Notes: generated from the sequence alone by a model not told the origin. Counted from the first letter of the stretch, positions 8,765-17,837 are shown. The stretch: DNA of 64,000 bases from an uncultured Hyphomicrobiales bacterium (GCA_903828145.1 CAIKKY010000029.1:62001-126000), one strand, 5' to 3'. Made by a program: numbers and translations.

Positions 8765-10039
8765 ATGGCCAGCCACGATTCCAGCTATGTGCCGGGCAGC
8801 GCCGTCGAGAAATGGCTCGATGAACGCCTGCCGGTGATCCGGTGGTCCAAGACCCACCTTTTGGATTTCCCGACACCGAAGAACCTCAATTACTGGTGGA
8901 CCTTCGGGGGCATCCTCGCCGTCATGCTGGTGGTGCAGATCATCACCGGCATCATTCTGGCCATGCATTACACCCCCAATGTCGCGATGGCGTTCGACTC
9001 GGTCGAACATATCCGGCGCGACGTGAATGGCGGGCGGATCATTCAGGCGGTCCACGCTGTGGGCGCCTCGATGTTCTTCTTTGCGGTGTATGTTCACATT
9101 TTCCGCGGGCTGTTTTTCGGCTCGTACAAGGCGCCGCGTGAGATCCTGTGGATCCTCGGCGTGCTGATCTTCGTGCTGATGATGGCGACCGCCTTCATGG
9201 GCTATGTGCTGCCGTGGGGCCAGATGAGCTTCTGGGCTGCGACGGTGATCACCAATATCTTTGCGGCCATTCCGGTGGTCGGCACTCCGGTGCTCGAATT
9301 GCTGCGCGGCGGCTTTGCGGTGGATAATGCCACGCTGAACCGCTTCTTCTCGCTGCATTACCTTCTGCCCTTCGTGATCGCCGCCGTGGTGGTGCTGCAC
9401 ATCTGGGCGCTGCATGTGCCGGGTAACAACAACCCGACCGGCGTTGATGTGAAGTCGAGCCGCGACACGCTGCCCTTCCATCCGTACTTCACGATGAAAG
9501 ATCTGTTCGCGATCCTCGTCTTCATGATCCCGTTTGCGTGGTTCGTGTTCTTTGCGCCGGACCTTCTGGGGCATCCGGACAATTACGTGATGGCCAACAG
9601 CCAGGTGACCCCGGCGCATATCGTGCCCGAATGGTACTTCCTGCCGTTCTACGCCATTCTGCGCGCCATCGATTTCAACATCCTGTTTATCGATAGCAAG
9701 CTCGGCGGCGTGATCTTCTTTGCCGGGTCGATCCTCGTGCTGTTCTTCGTGCCGTGGCTTGATACCTCGAAGGTGCGTTCGGGTACGTTCCGCCCGATGT
9801 TCAAGTGGTTCTATGCCCTGTTCGTCGTGAACTTCGTGCTGCTTGCCTATCTTGGGGCGTCGCCGGCCGATGCCAACGTGCTCGGGCTCTCGGTGGCCGA
9901 CTTCTCGAAGGTCTGCACGGCCTACTACTTCTTGTACTTCTTCGTCGTGCTGCCGGTGCTGGGGCGGATTGAAACGCCCAAGCCGCTGCCGGCGTCGATC
10001 TCCGAAAGTGTTCTCGGTCAGCCGGCTGCGGCGGAATAA
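8765..10039 (+). CDS. petB: Cytochrome b subunit of the bc1 complex
   Basis: A 424-residue integral membrane protein with about eight hydrophobic helices, carrying the two b-type hemes and the quinone sites. Visible are [22 protein letters not shown] and the FRGLF heme-helix region, [20 protein letters not shown] in the Qo region, [17 protein letters not shown] with the second histidine pair, and the PEWY signature ([13 protein letters not shown]). Second gene of petABC; petC follows after 6-12 bp depending on its start. Confidence 0.96.
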   Translation: MASHDSSYVPGSAVEKWLDERLPVIRWSKTHLLDFPTPKNLNYWWTFGGILAVMLVVQIITGIILAMHYTPNVAMAFDSVEHIRRDVNGGRIIQAVHAVGASMFFFAVYVHIFRGLFFGSYKAPREILWILGVLIFVLMMATAFMGYVLPWGQMSFWAATVITNIFAAIPVVGTPVLELLRGGFAVDNATLNRFFSLHYLLPFVIAAVVVLHIWALHVPGNNNPTGVDVKSSRDTLPFHPYFTMKDLFAILVFMIPFAWFVFFAPDLLGHPDNYVMANSQVTPAHIVPEWYFLPFYAILRAIDFNILFIDSKLGGVIFFAGSILVLFFVPWLDTSKVRSGTFRPMFKWFYALFVVNFVLLAYLGASPADANVLGLSVADFSKVCTAYYFLYFFVVLPVLGRIETPKPLPASISESVLGQPAAAE

Positions 10040-10051
10040 GGGGCGATGATC

Positions 10052-10900
10052 ATGAAGACGACCAAAACCCTGTTCGGCGCGCTGGCCCTTGGCCTCGCGA
10101 TGATGATGTCGCCGGTTTCGGCGGCTGAATCCGGGCACTCGGTGCCCGAGATTACCAAGCAGTCCTGGACCTTCGGCGGCGTGTTCGGCACGTTTGACCG
10201 TATGCAACTGCAGCGCGGCTTCCAGGTGTTCAAGGAAGTGTGCGCCTCATGCCATTCGGCGAATCTGCTGGCGTTCCGTAATCTGGCTGAACCCGGTGGC
10301 CCCGAGTTCACTGAAGGTCAGGTCAAGGCGCTGGCGGCCGAGTATCAGATCGCCGATGCCGGTGTTGAGGGCGGTGCGCGCGCCGGTGTGGCGGCCGACC
10401 GTTGGCCGGCGCCCTTTGCCAATGAGCAGGAAGCTCGTGCGGCCAATGGCGGTGCTATGCCGCCGGATTTTTCGGTGATCGCTAAGGCCCGCACCACGAC
10501 CCAGCCGTTCCCGTGGTGGATTTTGAACTACGTGACCGCCTATTCTGAAGGCGGGCCGGATTACATGCACGCGCTGCTGCTGGGCTATGAAGAGACCCCG
10601 CCGGAAGGCGTGGAGATCCCGGATGGCAAGTATTACAACCACTACTTCCCGGGCCATGCCATCGGCATGCCGCCGCCGCTCTCGGATGGCGCCGTTGATT
10701 ACGGCGATGCCGAAAACGGCAGCACCGTGCCGGAAACTGCGGATCAGTATGCCCGCGACGTGTCGGCCTTCCTGATGTGGGTTGCAGAGCCGCATCTGGT
10801 GGCGCGCAAAGAAGCCGGGTTTGGCGTGATGCTGTTCCTGTTTCTGTTTGCCGGGGTCATGTACCTCGTGAAGCGTCGCCTCTGGGCCAACGCGCACTAA
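10052..10900 (+). CDS. petC: Cytochrome c1 subunit of the bc1 complex
   Basis: A 282-residue cytochrome c1. An N-terminal Sec signal (TLFGALALGLAMMMSPVSA) is followed by the heme-binding CASCH, a GIGMPPPL-type segment with the axial methionine (AIGMPPPLSDG), and a C-terminal membrane anchor (FGVMLFLFLFAGVMYLVKRR). ATG codons at 10046 and 10052 are both possible; AAGGGG lies 3 or 9 bases ahead respectively, favouring 10052. The mature protein faces the periplasm and hands electrons to soluble or bound cytochrome c. Last gene of petABC, followed by a strong terminator. Confidence 0.95.
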   Translation: MKTTKTLFGALALGLAMMMSPVSAAESGHSVPEITKQSWTFGGVFGTFDRMQLQRGFQVFKEVCASCHSANLLAFRNLAEPGGPEFTEGQVKALAAEYQIADAGVEGGARAGVAADRWPAPFANEQEARAANGGAMPPDFSVIAKARTTTQPFPWWILNYVTAYSEGGPDYMHALLLGYEETPPEGVEIPDGKYYNHYFPGHAIGMPPPLSDGAVDYGDAENGSTVPETADQYARDVSAFLMWVAEPHLVARKEAGFGVMLFLFLFAGVMYLVKRRLWANAH

Positions 10901-10918
10901 ACACAGAGAGAAATCCTG

Positions 10919-10942
10919 AAAGGGCCCCACCGGGGCCCTTTT
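10919..10942 (+). terminator. Rho-independent terminator of petABC
   Basis: A perfect GGGCCCC/GGGGCCC stem with a 3-4 base loop is flanked by AAA on the left and TTTT on the right, 18 bp after the petC stop. Confidence 0.85.
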
Positions 10943-11038
10943 GCTTTGGGGGAGAGTGACCCTGTAAAGCGCCTGCCTTGTGCCTGCCGTGATCCGCGCT
11001 ACACTAGAGCTGTCGCACGCGAGAGAAGGACCCTGCCG

Positions 11039-11236
11039 ATGATCAAGACTGCGCTCACGGCCCTCCGCCTCGGCCGCACCATTCTCGCCCATCCGTTGAC
11101 CCAGGTCGGGCTTGCGGCTGCACCCTTACTGTTTACCGAACCTGTGAAGCAGCGGGCCCGTGAAGCAACGCTGAAAGCGGCCTTTCATGCCGGGCAAATG
11201 AGCCGCTCCGTGGTGGACCGCGTAACGCGGCGCTGA
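11039..11236 (+). CDS. Small conserved-looking protein, 65 residues
   Basis: Begins MIKTALTALRLGRT at an ATG with GAAGGA 9 bp ahead. The sequence is basic with an alanine/leucine-rich hydrophobic middle (HPLTQVGLAAAPLLF), then a charged helix. It may be a short membrane-associated protein. I do not recognise a family. A longer in-frame start at 10946 exists but lacks a ribosome-binding site and adds no recognisable features. It stands alone between petC and apt. Confidence 0.55.
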   Translation: MIKTALTALRLGRTILAHPLTQVGLAAAPLLFTEPVKQRAREATLKAAFHAGQMSRSVVDRVTRR

Positions 11237-11322
11237 GTGCTTGACGCGGCTGCGGTTCTCCGCTTCCCTCCCCTCCGGTTTTTGAGGCGCGAGATCGTTG
11301 TTCGCGCTTCCTGGGGGCATGA

Positions 11323-11853
11323 ATGGCAGATCTCAAGGCACTCGTTCGCTCGATTCCGGATTATCCGAAAAAGGGTATTCTGTTCCGCGACATCACCACG
11401 TTGATCGAGAACCCCGAGGGGTTCCGCCAGAGTGTCGAGGAGATTGCGGCGGCGCATCGGCCGCTGGGCATTACCCATGTGGCCGGGATTGAAGCGCGCG
11501 GCTTTATTTTCGGCGCCGGGGTTGCCATCGCGCTGGGCGTTGGGTTCATTCCGGTTCGGAAGAAGGGCAAGCTGCCGGGCGAAACCATCGGCCAGAATTA
11601 CGCGCTCGAATATGGCGTCGACACGATTGAAATCCATGCCGACGTGGTGGGCCCGGGCGATAAGGTGCTGCTGGTCGATGACCTGATCGCCACCGGCGGC
11701 ACGGCGCTTGCTGCCGTATCATTGCTGCGGCGCACCGGTGCCGAGGTCATTCATGCCGGCTTTGTGATCGATCTGTTCGATCTGGGCGGCGCCGAGAAGC
11801 TGCGCGCTGCCGGGGTAAACGTCTTTAAACTCATGGATTTTGAAGGGCATTGA
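11323..11853 (+). CDS. apt: Adenine phosphoribosyltransferase
   Basis: A 176-residue purine-salvage enzyme that makes AMP from adenine and PRPP. Signature blocks are IPDYPKKGILFRDIT at the N-terminus, GIEARGFIFGA, VRKKGKLPGETI and the PRPP-binding loop LLVDDLIATGGTA (about residues 106-118). Length is normal. Alone on its strand between a small gene and a response regulator. PRPP synthase (prs) is also in the window, about 10 kb away on the other strand. Confidence 0.95.
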   Translation: MADLKALVRSIPDYPKKGILFRDITTLIENPEGFRQSVEEIAAAHRPLGITHVAGIEARGFIFGAGVAIALGVGFIPVRKKGKLPGETIGQNYALEYGVDTIEIHADVVGPGDKVLLVDDLIATGGTALAAVSLLRRTGAEVIHAGFVIDLFDLGGAEKLRAAGVNVFKLMDFEGH

Positions 11854-11976
11854 ACGATAATGGGTAACCCTGATATAGAGTACGGGTAAACACGACCCGG
11901 ACTCACGTTTCAGGTTTTTTTCTCGTGACCACGGGTCCTCCTCTCGCCACATTATGGCAGAAAGGCAGGGCCACCC

Positions 11977-12705
11977 TTGTCAACGCAGGCGCATGTGCTG
12001 GTTGTCGATGACGACCAGGAGCTTCGAAAGTTGCTGGCCCGCTATCTTGGCGAGCAGGGCTTCAGGGTGTCGCTGGCCTCGAACCGGCGCGAGTTCACGG
12101 ACCGAATCACAACCGACAAGATTGATGTCGTCCTGCTCGATGTGCTGCTGCCGGATGGCTCGGGGCTCGATATCTGCTCCTATCTGCGCCAGCGCACGCC
12201 GCAGGTGGCGGTGATTCTGATGACCGGCCTCAAAGAAGAGGTGGATCGCATCATCGGGCTCGAACTGGGCGCCGATGATTATCTCGGCAAGCCATTCAAC
12301 CCGCGCGAAATGCTGGCGCGCTTGCGGGCCGTGCTGCGGCGGGCCCGCACCGGGGCGCTGCCGCTCCCGTCGACGCCCCGGGCGCATTATCGCTTTGCCC
12401 AACTTATTGCCGACGTTGCCTCGCGCACAGTGACCTCGCCCAGCGGGCGAATGGTCGATCTGACCGGCGCGGAATTTGAATTGTTGCGGGTGTTTCTCGA
12501 CAGGCCGGGCCGGGTGTTGAGCCGCGACCAGTTGCTCGACCACACGCAAGGGCGCGCAGCCGGGCCGTATGATCGTTCAATCGACGTGCTGATGAGCCGG
12601 ATCCGGCGCAAGCTGGGCGAGGTGACCGACGAAGTTCTGTTCAAGACCGTGCGCAATGGCGGCTACCAGCTGGTGGTGCGCGTCGACAGTGAAAACGAGC
12701 CGTGA
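11977..12705 (+). CDS. OmpR/PhoB-family response regulator
   Basis: A 242-residue regulator with a receiver domain (LVVDDDQELRKLL, phosphorylatable Asp in VLLDVLLPDGSGL, Lys in LGKPFNP) and a C-terminal winged-helix domain (GAEFELLRVFLDRPGRVLSRDQLLD, SIDVLMSRIRRKLG). The start is TTG, preceded by AGGCAGGG. It overlaps the following kinase by 4 bp (GTGA), so the two form a co-translated pair. Target genes are not evident from the sequence. The arrangement and the EnvZ-like partner suggest an OmpR-type role, but the stimulus is unknown. Confidence 0.88.
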   Translation: MSTQAHVLVVDDDQELRKLLARYLGEQGFRVSLASNRREFTDRITTDKIDVVLLDVLLPDGSGLDICSYLRQRTPQVAVILMTGLKEEVDRIIGLELGADDYLGKPFNPREMLARLRAVLRRARTGALPLPSTPRAHYRFAQLIADVASRTVTSPSGRMVDLTGAEFELLRVFLDRPGRVLSRDQLLDHTQGRAAGPYDRSIDVLMSRIRRKLGEVTDEVLFKTVRNGGYQLVVRVDSENEP

Positions 12706-13967
12706 CCGACGCGATCCGGCCTCGTCTTGCGATCGAACTCATTGCGGCTCTGTTCGCGGTGACTGCGCTCGCGAGTCTCGCGGCCAGCTGGGTTCAGGCC
12801 GAGGCTGATCTCGACAGGTCGCTGACGAGCGTGGCGCAGCAGCTTGTGGAAACGCGCGAGGCTGACACCCATGCCGATACCCGCCCGGGGGGCAGCGCCT
12901 ATCGCGTCACGTCCCTGCCCACGGGGCGTCTGCGCAGCGACCTGACCGACCGGATGCAGGCCATCCTCGCCCTGCGCGGCAGTTCGGCGCGGGCCATGGT
13001 GCTGGATACCGGCCCGGATACGCTCGCAGTTGCGCTCTCGGCCCCCGAGCGCAGCTTCTGGGTGATAAGCATGATGAAGCCCCGACCGCTGCTCTCGTTC
13101 TCCCCCTGGACCATTGTTGCGTGGCTGGGGCTGGTCGGGCTGGGTCTTGGCGGTGTGTCCATGCTCCTTGCACAGCGGGTGACCGCCTCAATTCGCCTGC
13201 TGGAGCGCTTTGTGGGCGCGCCGGATGGGCCCGATGGTCTGCCGCCCGAAGTTCCCCCGAATGGAAATTCTGAAAGTCAGCAGGTTGCAAAGCTGCTGAA
13301 TGCACTGCGTACCCGGTTTGAAACCACAATCGAGGCGCGGCTGCGGGTCGTCGCCATGGCGGCTCATGATATGCGCGGGCCGTTGCAACGCATGAAGATC
13401 CGCAGCGAATTTCTCACCGACGATGAGCGCCGCGTGTGGCTCGCCGATGTGGAACAGGTCGAGGCCATCTGCGATGGGGCGATCCGCTATGTGCGCAACC
13501 GCGAGGTGGCCGAACCGGAGATTCCGTTGCAGCTCGATGAAATCGTGGTGGCCGTGGTCGCAGAATTGCGTGCCATGCTGTTGCCCGTCGAGCTGGGCCG
13601 CACGGGCAAGGCCCGGGTGCTGGGCCAGCCGCTCGCGCTCAGGCGTCTTCTCGGCAACCTGATCGGCAATGCCTCAACCCATGGCGGAGGCGCCCGGGTA
13701 AGCCTGCGGGTTGAAGCTGGTGAGGCGCTGATCGTTATTGATGATTCAGGGCCGGGCATTCCGGAGGAGTTGCTGGAGCGCGTGTTCGAGCCGTTCTTTC
13801 GCCACGAGTCCGATGACCGGCCCGAAATCGTGGGCAGCGGACTCGGCCTCTCCATTGCCCGGGGCGTGGCCGAACAGATGGGCGGCTCGATCCGGCTGGT
13901 GAACCGCCTGGAGGGCGGGCTACGGCAGGAATTGCGGCTGCCGGTGCCCGAGGTCGAAACCGTCTAG
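12702..13967 (+). CDS. Sensor histidine kinase, EnvZ-like
   Basis: A 421-residue kinase. One membrane helix lies near residues 10-30, a periplasmic region of about 100 residues follows, and a second helix spans about 137-158. The phospho-acceptor is His222 in HDMRGPLQRMKIRSEF, closer to EnvZ (HDLRTPL) than to the usual HELRTPL. The ATPase domain shows NLIGNAST (N box), DDSGPGIP (G1), FEPFFRH (F box) and GSGLGLSIA (G2). The GTG start overlaps the regulator upstream by 4 bp. The signal is not predictable. Confidence 0.88.
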   Translation: MTDAIRPRLAIELIAALFAVTALASLAASWVQAEADLDRSLTSVAQQLVETREADTHADTRPGGSAYRVTSLPTGRLRSDLTDRMQAILALRGSSARAMVLDTGPDTLAVALSAPERSFWVISMMKPRPLLSFSPWTIVAWLGLVGLGLGGVSMLLAQRVTASIRLLERFVGAPDGPDGLPPEVPPNGNSESQQVAKLLNALRTRFETTIEARLRVVAMAAHDMRGPLQRMKIRSEFLTDDERRVWLADVEQVEAICDGAIRYVRNREVAEPEIPLQLDEIVVAVVAELRAMLLPVELGRTGKARVLGQPLALRRLLGNLIGNASTHGGGARVSLRVEAGEALIVIDDSGPGIPEELLERVFEPFFRHESDDRPEIVGSGLGLSIARGVAEQMGGSIRLVNRLEGGLRQELRLPVPEVETV

Positions 13968-14032
13968 ATCGACATTCAGTTCAGCCGTGGTTTGGTGCTA
14001 GATTGCGCCCCGGATCAAGAAGGGGCTCCTCA

Positions 14033-15475
14033 ATGGCTGTGCGTCGGCACCTGATCGTGCTGCTGGTATTGGCGGGCCTGGCGTCGGTGATCGGCGGCGG
14101 CTTGGCGCTGGTCATGGCCCGCAGCGTTGCCGATACCGAGGCGGCGCTGGCCCCCGTGCTCGCCCGGGCCGATGCAGCGGCGACCCTCGAGCGCCTGCTC
14201 AGCCACTATGGCGAGGCGGTCACGAGCGTAATCCTGGTCGGCGACGCCGAGATGGAGGGCGTGCAGGCGGCGCGGGTGGAGGTGACGCGCGCGCTCGCCC
14301 GGCTGAACCAGACCACGCAGGCCCTGATCGTGGGCCTGTCGGGGGCTGATCGGGTGGCCGATGCGCTGCCCGGGCTTGAGGATGCGCAGCGGATCGCAGA
14401 ACTGTATTACGCGATTGATCGGGCCGCCAACGAGGCGATCTCCAACCATCGGCAGATGCAGACAGCGGTTGCCGTGCAGATTTTGAGTCGCGATGTCACC
14501 TTCCGGCTGGAAAACGAGGTGCGGCCGCTGCTTCTACGGGCGCTTGAGGTTGCGAGCGACGATGCTGCCCTGATCCGCAGGGAGGCGGGGGCCAATCGCG
14601 ACCGCCTCGGTCTCTTCGCCGCTCTGGTGCTCGCCGGCAGTCTGGTGGGGGCCGGGGTGGCTGGATTCGGGCTGGTGCGGGCCTCACGTCAGGCCGACCA
14701 GAAGCGGGCGGCGCATGTTGCGGCAGCAGACGCCCTGCGGCTTGCCCTCGAGGCTGAGCGGGCGCTCGATACCGAGCGGCGCCTCGATTTTTTTGCCGAT
14801 GCGAGCCATGAGTTGCGCACGCCGCTGACGATCCTCAGGGGTGAGGCTGATATCGGGCTCCGCGGCGCGGCGGGCGCGGTGCGACTGCGCCAGAGCCTTG
14901 AGCGGGTGCGGACCCAGGCCGAGGCGATGAGCGATCTGCTTGAGGATCTGCTGAGCCTGGCACGGGAGGACGCGGACTATCGCGACAGCGCGCCGACCGA
15001 TGTCGAGCTTGATGCCCTGGTCGACGCGGCGCGCGATGAGGGCAGCCTCCTTGCGGATGCGCGTGAGGTGCGGGTTATCCGAGCGGGGGGAACGGATGGG
15101 GCCATACTGTTGGGCCGGGCGCGGCGGCTGAAGCGCGCGCTCTTGATCGGGCTTGATAATGCCATCAAGCATACGCCGCCGGGTGGCGACGTTCGGATTG
15201 AGACGGCGCTGGAGCCGGATCACGCGATCATCCGCATCATCGATGCGGGCCCGGGCATTGCCGAGGACGAGAAGCCCCGGCTGTTCGAGCGGTTTTTCCG
15301 GGGGCGTGGCGAAGCGGACCTCGAAAACCATGGCCTTGGGATCGGGCTGTCGATTGCCCGCGAAATCGTGCTGAGTCATGGCGGCACGATCAGCCTCGAC
15401 AATGGACCGGGGCAGGGCGCTATCCTGACCATTGCGCTCCCCACCGTGCCCTCACAGCCGGGGGTCACCGCGTGA
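14033..15475 (+). CDS. Sensor histidine kinase
   Basis: A 480-residue kinase with a first membrane helix near residues 7-28, a long helical periplasmic sensor of about 160 residues, and a second helix near 192-215. The phospho-acceptor is His259 in DASHELRTPLTIL. The catalytic domain follows with LLIGLDNAIKHTPPGG, DAGPGIAEDEKPRLFERFFRG and GLGIGLSIA. The ATG at 14033 follows AGAAGGGG; a longer frame from 14003 adds 10 residues and lacks such a site. The regulator gene follows with a 4-bp overlap. The gene order (kinase first) is opposite to that of the adjacent pair. Confidence 0.88.
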   Translation: MAVRRHLIVLLVLAGLASVIGGGLALVMARSVADTEAALAPVLARADAAATLERLLSHYGEAVTSVILVGDAEMEGVQAARVEVTRALARLNQTTQALIVGLSGADRVADALPGLEDAQRIAELYYAIDRAANEAISNHRQMQTAVAVQILSRDVTFRLENEVRPLLLRALEVASDDAALIRREAGANRDRLGLFAALVLAGSLVGAGVAGFGLVRASRQADQKRAAHVAAADALRLALEAERALDTERRLDFFADASHELRTPLTILRGEADIGLRGAAGAVRLRQSLERVRTQAEAMSDLLEDLLSLAREDADYRDSAPTDVELDALVDAARDEGSLLADAREVRVIRAGGTDGAILLGRARRLKRALLIGLDNAIKHTPPGGDVRIETALEPDHAIIRIIDAGPGIAEDEKPRLFERFFRGRGEADLENHGLGIGLSIAREIVLSHGGTISLDNGPGQGAILTIALPTVPSQPGVTA

Positions 15476-16161
15476 GAATTCTGGTGATTGAAGATGATCG
15501 GCGCATTGCCAGCTTTCTGGAGCGCGGCCTTGCGGCCGAAGGCCACAAGATCACGGTTGAGCTGGATGGCCGTGATGGCATGGAACGGGCGCGGACGGAC
15601 CCGTTCGATCTCGTGATTCTCGACCGGATGCTGCCCTATATCGATGGGCTGGAAGTGGCCCGCCTGCTGCGCAGCGAGCGGCGCGGCGTGATGATTCTGA
15701 TGCTCACCGCCAAGGATTCGCTCAAAGACAAGATTGAGGGGCTGAAGGGCGGGGCCGATGACTATCTGACCAAGCCCTTTGCCTTCGAGGAATTGCTGGC
15801 GCGCATCGAGGCACTGGAGCGGCGGCGCGGCGAAACGGGCGGTGAGGGCGTGCTGCGGATGGGCGGGCTCGTGCTCGACCCCGAGGCGCATCGGGTGACG
15901 CGCGACGGTACGCCGATCCCTCTGACGGCCAAGGAGTTCGAACTGCTGCGGTTTTTGATGGGGCAGGCCGATAAGGTGGTCAGCCGCCAGAAGCTGCTCT
16001 CGGGCGTGTGGAACTACGGCTATGACCCCGGCACCAAGATCGTCGATGTCTATGTGCGCTACCTGCGGGCCAAAATCGATGTGCCGGGCGCGCCTTCGTT
16101 GATCCAGACCGTGCGCGGGGTGGGCTATATGATGACAACGCGGCCACTGCCTGACGCCTGA
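15472..16161 (+). CDS. OmpR/PhoB-family response regulator
   Basis: A 229-residue regulator. The receiver domain shows IEDDRRIASFLERGL, the Asp site LVILDRMLPYIDGL and LTKPFAFEELLARIE. The winged-helix output domain shows LTAKEFELLRFLMGQ and KIVDVYVRYLRAKID, similar to the CopR/QseB-like branch. The GTG start overlaps the kinase stop, so kinase and regulator are made together. No operator could be assigned. It differs clearly from the regulator at 11977, so the two systems are not a recent tandem duplication. Confidence 0.88.
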   Translation: MRILVIEDDRRIASFLERGLAAEGHKITVELDGRDGMERARTDPFDLVILDRMLPYIDGLEVARLLRSERRGVMILMLTAKDSLKDKIEGLKGGADDYLTKPFAFEELLARIEALERRRGETGGEGVLRMGGLVLDPEAHRVTRDGTPIPLTAKEFELLRFLMGQADKVVSRQKLLSGVWNYGYDPGTKIVDVYVRYLRAKIDVPGAPSLIQTVRGVGYMMTTRPLPDA

Positions 16162-16258
16162 GTTAGTCCCGGCCTCTCTCCAAATTCTAACCTGCCGCTC
16201 AACGAGGCCTAACCGGGCATCGCGTACGGTAGGTCATCGGAATTATGAGGAGGTTTCG

Positions 16259-16465
16259 ATGGACGGATGGCCGCCGATCACTACGCCCCGGTTTGACGGG
16301 GAAAGCGAAATTGAGTTCAAGCGCCGTGCCGCGCGCATCCACGAGATCATTGTGGGGTTCCGCAGCGGCCGGATTGCCGAGGTTGAAGCCGATGAGCTTG
16401 AAAGCGAGCTGATGCTGCTCAAGAGCCCGGATGTCTACGTGAGGCCCGGGGCGGCACTGAATTAA
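16259..16465 (+). CDS. Small hypothetical protein, 68 residues
   Basis: An acidic and basic-rich soluble peptide with a predicted helix (SEIEFKRRAARIHEIIVGFRS). A strong GAGGAGG ribosome-binding site lies about 9 bp ahead of the ATG, which supports it as a real gene. Family not recognised. It stands alone, about 100 bp after the response regulator, and is closed by a hairpin shared with the convergent neighbour. Confidence 0.6.
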   Translation: MDGWPPITTPRFDGESEIEFKRRAARIHEIIVGFRSGRIAEVEADELESELMLLKSPDVYVRPGAALN

Positions 16466-16489
16466 GCCACGGCTGCTTTTTGGTGAATT

Positions 16490-16522
16490 AAACGCCCCGC
16501 GCTCGTTCCGGCCGGGGCGTTT
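16490..16522. terminator. Bidirectional hairpin terminator
   Basis: A ten-base inverted repeat, AAACGCCCCG against CGGGGCGTTT, lies between the convergent ends of the 68-residue gene and the secreted-protein gene. The A/T ends give short U-tracts in both directions. Confidence 0.7.
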
Positions 16523-16528
16523 CGCGTT

Positions 16529-16888
16529 TTAACGCGGCGTGCAGCTCAGCACGTTCTTGTCGGCTGTATAGAGTTGCAGCACGTCCTGACCATTGGCATC
16601 GAAGCCCAGGATGGCGGTGGTGATGCCGGCGCCCGAAACGAGCGGACCATCGAGGAAGGTGACGCCGTTCGAGGCCATTTCGGCCGAGCCCGAGCCCGAG
16701 GCGGCGCTGGCAAAATTGGCCGAGGCATAGCCATAGCTGCCCGAGTAAATGGTGAGGAGCCCGGCCTTGGTGCCGTCGATCAGCGCCCGGCAGCCCCAAT
16801 TGCCTTCAACTCCCGTGCCCGACAGACCCTGAGCCGCGGCCGGACCAGCCAGAAGCAGCGCGATAAAGGCATAAGCGGAAAAGCGCAT
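16529..16888 (-). CDS. Small secreted hypothetical protein
   Basis: A 119-residue protein with a clear Sec signal peptide (FSAYAFIALLLAGPAAAQG, cleavage probably after AAA). The mature part is glycine/serine-rich with two cysteines (GNWGCRALIDG and the C-terminal LSCTPR) that could form a disulfide. The ATG at 16888 is preferred because GGAG lies 9 bases ahead; the ATG at 16897 is directly adjacent to that site. No family recognised; probably periplasmic. It follows the MaoC pair on the same strand by 5 bp and may belong to the same transcript. Confidence 0.6.
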   Translation of the reverse strand: MRFSAYAFIALLLAGPAAAQGLSGTGVEGNWGCRALIDGTKAGLLTIYSGSYGYASANFASAASGSGSAEMASNGVTFLDGPLVSGAGITTAILGFDANGQDVLQLYTADKNVLSCTPR

Positions 16889-16893
16889 CGGGG

Positions 16894-17412
16894 TCATCTC
16901 CTAAAGGCGAGCCATTTTCCCAATAAGGGCAACCGGGTCAATGTCATCGTCATACGCTGTTTGAGCGTGGGGGTAAAATCGCGCCGCTTTATGAAGGCTG
17001 CCACCTCCACATCATAAACCGTCTCGCCGCTCTCGGTGCAGCCAATGATGTGGTTGATGAGGAGGCCCCAGCCGGGCAGGGATTTCGACTCGCGCTTGTG
17101 GGTGACGACCAGCGTGTACGCAACCGTATCGCCAGCCCGCACGGGGTGGGGCAGGCTCAGCCGGTTGAAACCCGGCGACGGACCGGAGACGCCCGGGGTC
17201 TCGCCCGCTGCTGTAAGCCGTGCGCTTTCGGCGGCGAGCGTATCGACCATCAGCCGATGGCCAATGGCGGCAACATGCCAGCCGGACGCCACCGCGCCCG
17301 CGCTGAAGGGATCGTAGGCCGCGCGGAACTCGGCGATTTCATCGTGCGTGAAATGATGCCGACCCAGCGGGTAGGGGACATCCGTTTCCACATCCTCGAA
17401 CCAGCGGGTCAT
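16894..17412 (-). CDS. MaoC-like (hot-dog fold) protein, altered active-site loop
   Basis: A 172-residue protein related to MaoC/R-hydratases. The family segment before SGWH normally carries D-x-x-P-x-H-x-D. Here the loop is shortened to YDPFSAGAVASGWH and the catalytic histidine is absent. The C-terminal half (NRLSLPHPVRAGDTVAYTLVV, then a basic tail after VYDVEVAAFIKRRDF) looks like a hot-dog strand pattern. It overlaps the next MaoC-like gene by 4 bp, suggesting the two form a heteromer with one catalytic partner. A true enoyl-CoA hydratase role for this subunit alone is doubtful. Confidence 0.7.
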   Translation of the reverse strand: MTRWFEDVETDVPYPLGRHHFTHDEIAEFRAAYDPFSAGAVASGWHVAAIGHRLMVDTLAAESARLTAAGETPGVSGPSPGFNRLSLPHPVRAGDTVAYTLVVTHKRESKSLPGWGLLINHIIGCTESGETVYDVEVAAFIKRRDFTPTLKQRMTMTLTRLPLLGKWLAFRR

Positions 17413-17837
17413 CTGTGCTCGCTTCTAAAAAAGCGCACGGTCGCTGACAGCACCGGGCCGGAACGCGGCGTCGACAGCGTGACGACGAGGCTGATGGTTT
17501 GAGTGTCTTCGGGACCACGGCGTGCTTCGCCCGACACGCGATCATCGGGGAAGACCGGGCGCAGCCATTTCAGATTTTCGACCCCGGCGACCCCGGTGAG
17601 GGGCAGCGTGCCCAGCGGGCTCTCCTTGATGAGCCGGAGCGCGAGGCCCACCGTATGCCAGCCCGAGGCCGCAAGATCGCCCAGAAGCGATTGGCGCGCC
17701 GCCTGCCGATCGAGATGAAAGGGCAGGGGATCAAAGGCCCGGGCCCAGTGCACGATCATCTGTTCGGTGACCAGCACCGGCCCGAGCGGCGTGCTCTGGC
17801 CACTGACTGCGTCCGAACGGGATGACGGACCGGGCAT
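17409..17837 (-). CDS. MaoC-like dehydratase/hydratase
   Basis: A 142-residue single hot-dog domain with the hydratase motif DPLPFHLD (about residues 36-43) followed by LGDLAASGWHTV. The family adds water to or removes it from enoyl-type thioesters (CoA or ACP). It is 2 bp downstream of ychF on the same strand and overlaps its paralogue, which lacks the motif, by 4 bp. Start: an ATG at 17837; the first 20 or so residues are poorly conserved-looking, so a shorter start is possible. Confidence 0.78.
   Translation of the reverse strand: MPGPSSRSDAVSGQSTPLGPVLVTEQMIVHWARAFDPLPFHLDRQAARQSLLGDLAASGWHTVGLALRLIKESPLGTLPLTGVAGVENLKWLRPVFPDDRVSGEARRGPEDTQTISLVVTLSTPRSGPVLSATVRFFRSEHR

Noticed and set aside
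8747-10207. 486-codon antisense open frame across petB and part of petC
   Set aside because: It mirrors the codon phase of a certain gene on the other strand, reads as His/Arg/Glu-rich low-complexity protein, and has no homology signal. Long antisense frames are common in GC-rich coding DNA.
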